Assembly (NCBI GenBank): GCA_025558075.1 | Contig: JAHLKF010000012.1 | Span: forward strand, 460,497-524,496 | Direction: 5' to 3' | DNA length: 64,000 nt | From: Gaertneriomyces semiglobifer | Taxonomy: Eukaryota > Chytridiomycota > Chytridiomycetes > Spizellomycetales > Spizellomycetaceae | Part shown: one piece after another, positions 57,682-64,000 of the stretch | Position numbering within the stretch: the stretch's first letter is position 1 | Layout: the number at the start of each line of letters is the position of its first letter | Program-made: the position numbers and the translations under genes | The notes under the pieces: generated by a model | Databases searched by the model: none | What the model saw: the letters and a program-made list of their open reading frames with translations, nothing else | Told to the model about the DNA's origin: nothing

Positions 57682-59162
57682 ATGAGCGATCATGATTTGG
57701 ACGGTTCAAATGGTTTAGCAGAGGATTCAGACACTTATACTGGTTATGAGGACCCAGTCTTCATGAAAGCTCTGGCGCAAGCGAATCAAGCTGGGGTGCG
57801 TTAACCTGCTCGATGTTCGTACAACTTTGAGTATTCACGCTGCGTTGTACAGGCTGCCTTGTCTATAGTTGGGTCGCTTTGTGTGATCGTCACGTTCTTT
57901 GTGATTCGCGTGTACCTACCCAAACTCGTTCAACGTGTCTCTCTACGGCTTGCGCTGGCCGTAGCTGTGTCAGATTTATTCTCGGCCATTTTCTATTTGG
58001 TGGGAACGTTACCTACGGGAGACTCACCATTATGCTCCGCGACTATTTATCTCAACATATCCTTTGTGCTCATGTCAATGTTCTCGACCGCGGCAATTGC
58101 GCTCAATATCTTGCTTGTGTTTGTTTTGAAAATACCTGCCCGGGAGAAATTAGAAAGGCGATATTACATTGGAAGTGGGATTTTGGCTATTGTCATCCCA
58201 TTAATTCCGTTGGTTGCCGGCCGCTTTGGTTGGAATGATACGGAGTGCTGGTACAAGTGGACGATCGATGAGCCATATGCACCGGTCGTCATTTGGCAGT
58301 GGGTACGTGTTGTCGCATCGTGTGCGCACGTATAACTCTACTGACCCTCTGCCACCTGCGCTCCGCATTACTAAAGGCAACGTATTACGGTTGGGTTATG
58401 CTCGTCATCATTTTCTGCACCGCTTGCACTTTCATGTTTTGGTTGACGGTGCGACATCCTGTAACCAAAGACTTACCAGCAACAGCTGCAGATAAATCGG
58501 GTATTCATTCCTTGGGCGTCCACGCGGCCTTCGACGAGACCGACCGTATAGTACGCCGAGCCGTCAGTCGTATCAAATATTACTGTGCAGTTCCTGTAAG
58601 CACGCACTTCTTGACTTTGGCTGCGGACATCGAGTTCACCATCAGAGGGGACAACAATCCAACGTTTTGGTTGATTTCGACAATCCTCCTTGGTCTTCAC
58701 GGCTTTGTGAATGCTCTGGTCTTTTTTGTGTTTGATCCATCGGTAGAACGTGCATATACGAAGTTGCGGTTGTGGATCTTGTACCGGTACTATCTTCGAT
58801 ACTTCCGAGTGGACACGTTAGAATCCGATGCGGAAGGCACACAACTGGACCAAAACACTAGTGTCAACCCAGCAACGATGACCCGAGCCAAGAAACCGGA
58901 AAATCTTTTGGCGTTTCACTTGTGTCGTGCGTTTTTAGTTCGGGACACTGACGTGAAGCGCTTTGTGAATGGCGTGCTTGAGAAGCGGCTGAAAGCTCGA
59001 TCCAACAGATTGCCAGTCTCGTCAAACGTCTCAATGGCCCGTATCTTCGGAGCGCACAAGGGACCTGGAAGTTCGATAGGCACAGACAATGCTGTCGATG
59101 CGATGCTGGCTTCAGGGCTTGAGCATCAAGAGCACATGGATGACGCTATGGCTGCTCTTTAA
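57682..59162 (+). CDS. Seven-helix receptor, cAMP-receptor/Git3-like
   Basis: Exons 57682..57795, 57853..58302 and 58377..59162 give 449 aa. Helices are visible in order: ALSIVGSLCVIVTFFVIRVY, LRLALAVAVSDLFSAIFYLV, IYLNISFVLMSMFSTAAIAL, YIGSGILAIVIPLIPLVAG, then after the intron WVMLVIIFCTACTFMFWLTV, and a C-terminal hydrophobic pair around FTIRGDNNPTFWLISTIL and LGLHGFVNALVFFVF. A Cys before helix 3 (LCSATIY) and one in loop 2 (TECWYKW) can form the usual extracellular disulfide. The layout and the DPSVERAY exit resemble Dicty_CAR/Git3-class receptors that act through heterotrimeric G proteins and cAMP. A soluble cytosolic tail of about 125 residues follows. The ligand is unknown. Confidence 0.85.
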
Positions 59163-60351
59163 AAAACATTGTTGAAGTCGTGCTGGTGCATGGTGTCAAT
59201 GATTATTTCTATTTACACAAACGGCAGGGGACGACTGACTTGCTCGTGATCTTGCGACGACAACTTGGTCCTTCCTCATCTGCACTATACGCTTGCGGCA
59301 CGAGTTCCTCTCGTCATGGGCTTACCAGGTGGAGCCGTCATCGCCCACTGTGTTTACTTCTGTGTCCTCTTGACGGAGAACCATTTCAGTTGCACCTCAA
59401 GCAAAGGAAGCCAGAGTGCCGTGGTTGGTGATTTTTACGGAATTTGCTTGCACAGATTGAGTGGTAGAGAGGCGTCGCTCAACCGACGGCCACAAATAAG
59501 TATGTGCTTCTTCATGATGGCGAGCCGAATTCGTGAGGCGAAAGCATGAAGGCGCATGGTATCAAGAAAGGTTACAATGGTTACGATATGAGCTCAACTA
59601 GTACATGAGTTGCGCGTAGCAGAAGTCGGCACTCAGTCATTGGCTGGACCTACTGCTATGCGCGCGACTGGAGCCCTACAGCAGGATCATAAACACGCGA
59701 ACGCATCATTAGCGGCGGCAGTGCACTGCTGTAAAAATTGCCACAACATATTATAGTCACGGCCACTGCATCATTACATTTTGAACCAATATAGTAGCTT
59801 ATGCTCGGGATGTCCACATGTCCAGATGTCCAATTGATCAGGGCACTTGTAGCCATCCTCGATTAAGTTAAGTTAATATGAGTTAAAACCTCAAGTTAAA
59901 TAGGAGAATGTTAGGTTGCACAACAGACGCGCGCGCGCGTTCCCAATGTTCCCAATTCGAAAATCGAAGGCGGTTGATCAGGTTTTTTTTTTTCTGATAA
60001 TAGATCTCCGAAGCCATCGGAAAGTTTGCTGTATTATCTTGAGTGATAAAATGTGCCGCATTCGGTATATTACCAAAAGAAGCCGTTACAAGCAGCTCAA
60101 TTCCTATCGTTAGTATGCCAGGGTGCAGGATTTGCGCATTAAGCTGTCTGAGAGGTGGATGGAATGATCAGCGAGCGCTATCACTCTACTGGGGTACCAG
60201 GATTTTGTGTACATGCATCGATCATCCGCCACCACCGTCAGTTCTATAAGGAAACGAGAGGAAGTTGTGCTCGGATATAAATTGGCGTACAGGCATACGG
60301 TGGGTAGCTTTCCAGTTGCAACCTTCATTCGATTCCTCACCAACAGTAACA
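59163..60351. other. Intergenic, 1.19 kb
   Basis: No gene supported; ORFs of 65-95 codons lack domains. It holds three 8-bp units of (G/C)ATGTCCA at 59809..59832, a (CG)6 run at 59928..59939, and a T10-type run near 59985. Confidence 0.5.
60276..60281 (+). promoter_or_regulatory. Possible TATA box of the M13 peptidase gene
   Basis: TATAAA 76 bases upstream of the start codon at 60352, in a suitable position for a secreted-enzyme gene with a short leader. Seen only by motif and position. Confidence 0.4.
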
Positions 60352-62823
60352 ATGCGTCTGACAGATGTTACTGCCGTTGCGTTGATTCTGGCATCTACGC
60401 TGAACGTGGGCACTTGGGCCAGACCCGTTTGTAAAGCGGTTACTTCCCAAGCGGGTACTCTTCCTGCTCCTTCTCCTTCCGATGGTCCCGCCGCGCCCGC
60501 ATCTACGGGCGCCATACCTGCCCCTACGCCGCCTACTGATGGTGGTCCTGCCGCACCCGCACCCACCGCCGGTGTGCCTGGTACAACTGCGTCACCCACC
60601 GTTGGTGGTCCCGCACCGCCTGCGCCTACTGGAGGTGCCCCTGGCGCCACTTGCTCGTCGCCAGAATGTACAGAATTTGGTCAACTGATGGGTAGCGTGA
60701 TGAACAAGACGGCCGACCCCTGTGCGGACTTTTTTCAGTTCACCTGCGGCAACTGGGAAACAGCCATGAAAGCTCGGAAGTTACCAGCAATAACCAGTTT
60801 CATGGCTGAGCGGGTAAGCAATACTGTTCTGTTTTACCTATAATGTATAGAAAGATGACTGATTCAGATGAATTCATGACAGAGCATGAAAATGCTGGAG
60901 AAAGCCTTGGACTCTCTGGTCGGCGGAAATGGCACTGCAACGCCGGCTCCCCCTGCCAACGGTACAGATGCATCCGGACGTGTGGCTGCTTACTTCAACC
61001 AGTGCCTGGATCAAGCCGCCCTTGATACTGCTGGCGGTGATGTGCTGCAGCCACTCGTATCCCTCTTTGGCAGTGCGGCGTCAATGAAAGACTTGATGGT
61101 CAATGCCATGTCGCTTGGCACAAACCTTGGTTTCTTTGAGGCAGCTTTGATACCCGACATTAAGGTGGCCAGCACCAATACCTTGGCGCTTTTCCAGCCG
61201 TTTCCACTTTTGGAGACTGGACAACCAGCGGAGAGGGCGGCGTATGTGACGTACATTGACGAGACCTTGGCTGCGGCAAAGGTGCCTCCGCGGCCCAATG
61301 TTGCCCAGGATATCATTAACCTCGACGAGCAGTTGCTGCAGATGCAACAACCTCCGCCAAACCCCGATGATCCAGCCTCGTATAATAAGATTCCCCTTTC
61401 TCAATTGCCTCCGGGAATCCAAGAAAGCATCGCCGCTGCACTTGCAAGCGCCGGTGCGACGTCAGCGAATGGGACGCAGCAAGTCCTTGTCGATGTTCCT
61501 GCGTACTATCAGCAATTGGGTCAGGTCATGGGCCAAGTGGATGGAGAGCTTGCCAAGTACTACGTCATGTGGAAAGTCATCGCTGGAGGAAGTCTGGACT
61601 TTTTCATGCCGGCCTCGGTCATGAAACCCAAGCAGGACTTCTTGGCCAAAGCCCAGGGTCAGGGCTTCGTACCACGTAAGAAGGACACGAAGAAGCGCCC
61701 GGGACCCCCGGGGCCCGTCGGGTACCGTCCGAGCTGGAGACCAGATGGATTCCGTCCGGCACCACCCAAGCCGAGTCAATTTGCAGAAGGCGATGTCGCA
61801 ATTCGTAAAGCCGATTGCATGGAGAGTGTTTCATCCGTTCTCAAGTTTTCGACTGCGCCTCCCTTCCTTGCCCAGTTCTTACCGGTAGAAGCCAAAAACG
61901 ATTTGTTGCAGATCCACCAGAGCGTTGTCGATGCATACATTGTTAATGTCAACGCAGCAGATTTTATGCTACCCGAAACCAAGGCTATCGCTGTTGACAA
62001 ATTGAAAAAGGTGACGGTGAACATGGCATTCCCGGATTACATCAACGATGCTGCAGAGGTTACCCGTAGAGAAGGCTTCGAGATTGGGAAGAATTTCTTT
62101 GAGACGGGGTTGAATTCGATCAAACATGCCCAGAAGCTAAAGCTGGCGCAGACGGACAAGCCAATTGATAAGACTGATTTGATCGATGAAGGCTTGTTGG
62201 TGCCCAACGCTTTCCACATCCCGACGAGCAACGCCAACGCGTATCTGGCCAGCATGTTCCAATTCCCGGCGTACCATCTAACATTCCCCAAGTACATCAA
62301 CTTTGGCGCGAGTGGCTCTGTGATGGGTCATGAAATGGGCCACGTCTTGGATGATCAAGGCCGGTTGTTTAGGGCTGACGGAGTTTTGGAGGAACTGTGG
62401 CAGCAGAGTGACATCAAAGGCTTCAATGACCGCGCACAGTGCTTTGTCGATCAATACTCTAATTTCACGCTTTTCAACACCATAAAGATCAACGGGACGT
62501 TTACCTTGGGCGAGAACCTTTCGGATGCGGTGGGCATCAATTCATCCTTCCGAGGTTACAAGTCGTTGAATTTGGGAGACGAACCACGCATTCCCGGTTT
62601 GGAAGAGTTCACCAGCGACCAAATGTTTTTCATCAGTTACGCATCGTCCTTCTGTGAGATTCAGGACCAGGAGTTTGTCGCGCGACAGGTGGTTGAGGAT
62701 CCGCATTCTCCTGGAATTGCGAGAGTGAATCAGGTCATGATTGATACTCCGGCTTTTGCTGAGGCCTTCAAATGTCCGGCTACAGCCCCAGTGAACACTC
62801 AGAAGCGGTGCTTGATGTGGTAA
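60352..62823 (+). CDS. Secreted M13 (neprilysin-type) zinc metallopeptidase
   Basis: Exons 60352..60813 and 60883..62823 give 800 aa. The N-terminal signal peptide (VTAVALILASTLNVGTWA) is followed by about 75 residues of Pro/Ala/Thr/Gly-rich repeats, then the M13 entry ADPCADFFQFTCGNW. Zinc site: HEMGH (His near 637) in VMGHEMGHVLDDQGR, with the third ligand in GENLSDAVG. The C-terminal CLMW is the family's CxxW ending. There is no membrane anchor, so unlike neprilysin the enzyme is probably secreted; the repeat-rich stem may be O-glycosylated. An Arg/Pro-rich insertion at about residues 417-452 (KKDTKKRPGPPGP onward) is unusual. Likely role: extracellular peptide degradation in nutrition or host contact. 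Confidence 0.94.
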
Positions 62824-63094
62824 TTAGTAAATGACAGAATAACATATATAACCTTTTCAGACAGACAATCATGTGCTGTACATAGTCGACCGTCCCATTT
62901 TGTAAATAAAGTTCAGTCAGTCACATTTAAATATGCCGTACCAGTATGTGAGGTGATTCTTCCCAGTATATTTTTTTTAAGAACACTACACGAGAACGTA
63001 ACGTACAACGCCCCGAAAGGCAGACTTCAGGATGGAACAGCCCTGAGCACCACTGGCACATGTACAGAGCCAACTCGACGACGCGCATACTGCT
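62824..63094. other. Convergent 3' flanks of the M13 and Stc1-domain genes
   Basis: No ORF of note; AATAAA-like signal (TAAATAAAG near 62901-62909) could serve M13 mRNA polyadenylation. Confidence 0.45.
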
Positions 63095-64000
63095 TCAGTC
63101 ATCGTAGTCGGTCGAGTACATGGAACTTTCATCATCTGTCCAGCTCATGTAGACTTCCCTCGCATCCTCAACGTTTAAACCTTCAAATTGCCGCTCCAGA
63201 TAATGCGAGGAAATTTGGGACGTTTCACCTTCCATGTCCTCATCCTCAAAGTCGGAATCGACGACTTGATCCAGACAGGGTTGGTTATATCTGGCCACGC
63301 ACTGTAAGCAACGATGGTATTTCTTATTGCGTTGAGCTTTGGAAAATTCGTCACGATGTTTGAGTTTTTTGCATGGGCTACAATTCCGGTGGGCTCGGGT
63401 TAATATGTCGCTTCCAGTTAGAAATGTGGGCAAAACTTACTGGCAGTAGAACTCGAAAACAGGCTTTCCGGTACACTCGTAACATGTTGGTTGATGTTTA
63501 CCATCAGGTCCCCGGTGCATCTTCAAGGTTTTGACCCACCACGGGGTAGTAGCATCAGCGTTATATTTACCCGCCTGAACTATACTAAACCTACAGCGAG
63601 GAAGACGATGTTTGCACATCCGACAGTAAATGATCTCTTCGTGTGGGCTGCAGGTACCGCACGTGGAGTGGTGCAATGTAGCATCCGCCCCTTGAAGGCC
63701 CGGTTGCTGTCCATCAAGAGGCAGAACGGGAAGCGGCGGTACTGCGTTTGAAAGTAAGTAAAGAATTTTGGGAAACGCGACGGAAACGCTACGCGGGCAA
63801 CGCAAACTTACGTTGTTCGCCCTGTGTCGGTTCCGCAACGGCGAATCCCCACTCGGCTGCATCCACACTGCTGTTGATTTCCCAGTTCTCGAAATCTGCA
63901 GTAGTGGTAGCCGCATCGCTGTCCGCCACACTATCGGTATCCCAAATACTAGCACCGCGGCCACTCGTCGCGCGGAAGCTGTGAATGTCGTTGGTGTTTC
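63095..64000 (-). CDS. Stc1-domain protein, 5' end beyond window
   Basis: Exons (minus strand) 63812..>64000, 63441..63741 and 63095..63377; the reading frame is open to the window edge. The tandem zinc-binding Stc1 domain is clear: a first half with IIYCRMCKHRLPRCRFS and PTCYECTG, and a second half with a CxxC split by the last intron followed by KKLKHRDEFSKAQRNKKYHRCLQC. In fission yeast Stc1 links RNAi (Ago1) to the CLRC H3K9 methyltransferase. In other fungi the domain occurs in poorly studied proteins. The upstream part seen here is acidic and low-complexity, and the C-terminus is also acidic (DSDFEDEDMEGE, then an SSMYSTDYDD end). The missing N-terminus could add another domain, so a true Stc1 role is only a possibility. 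Confidence 0.85.

Noticed and set aside
59163..60351. Candidate genes in the 1.2-kb gap between receptor and peptidase
   Set aside because: Only short ORFs without ATG context, domains or splice continuity; simple repeats and a homopolymer dominate.

Overview
The window is nuclear DNA from a fungus. It has compact multi-exon genes on both strands with canonical GT...AG introns, mostly 44-90 nt (one of 176 nt), standard stop codons and short intergenic gaps. Fungal-type proteins include an Stc1-domain protein, a DUF3336 patatin lipase (Tgl3/4/5 type), an Rmd8-type DUF155 protein, a hybrid histidine kinase, a Slp1-type SUN protein and a fused BIO3-BIO1 biotin enzyme. A cAMP-receptor-like seven-helix receptor, several genes I cannot place and the overall gene style suggest an early-diverging zoosporic (chytrid-like) lineage. 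That placement is inference; no rRNA or other phylogenetic marker is present. All exon joins were worked out by hand from splice sites and reading-phase continuity.

Layout. 0-6.5 kb: 3' end of a hybrid histidine kinase, tRNA-Val, and a USP7/Ubp15 deubiquitinase. 6.5-15.7 kb: tRNA-Gly, a WD40 plus inositol-polyphosphate 5-phosphatase, an unrecognised five-exon gene, a 200-bp-period direct repeat, a small orphan ORF and a second tRNA-Gly. 15.9-25.1 kb: a TPR/DUF4470 protein, tRNA-Gly, a KDM5/JARID1 histone demethylase and a fourth tRNA-Gly. 25.3-30.6 kb: cytochrome c heme lyase, the CAF-1 large subunit and a probably peroxisomal 4-coumarate-CoA-ligase-like enzyme. 31-33 kb: a gene-poor stretch with a decayed ORF and two strong fold-back palindromes. 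33.5-41.5 kb: a GliT/thioredoxin-reductase-like flavoprotein, ESCRT-III Snf7/Vps32, and a divergent biotin pair (biotin synthase and a dethiobiotin synthetase/DAPA aminotransferase fusion). 41.7-50.9 kb: a ZNHIT2-like HIT zinc-finger protein, an unrecognised gene, an F-box protein, a membrane-anchored FkbM-like protein and an Rmd8-type DUF155 protein. 51.5-64 kb: a Slp1/SUCO SUN protein, a patatin-type triacylglycerol lipase, a seven-helix receptor, a secreted M13 metallopeptidase, and the 3' part of an Stc1-domain gene cut by the window edge.

Functional links. The clear functional neighbourhood is the biotin pair: two of the last biotin steps are transcribed away from one shared 397-bp region, and both proteins look mitochondrial. 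KDM5, CAF-1 and the Stc1 protein are all chromatin factors, but they lie tens of kb apart and I read their presence as coincidence. The five tRNA genes share a short leader motif immediately upstream. I saw no CRISPR array, no intact transposon and no secondary-metabolite cluster. The most unusual DNA is the pair of long near-perfect inverted repeats at 31.5 and 32.6 kb.
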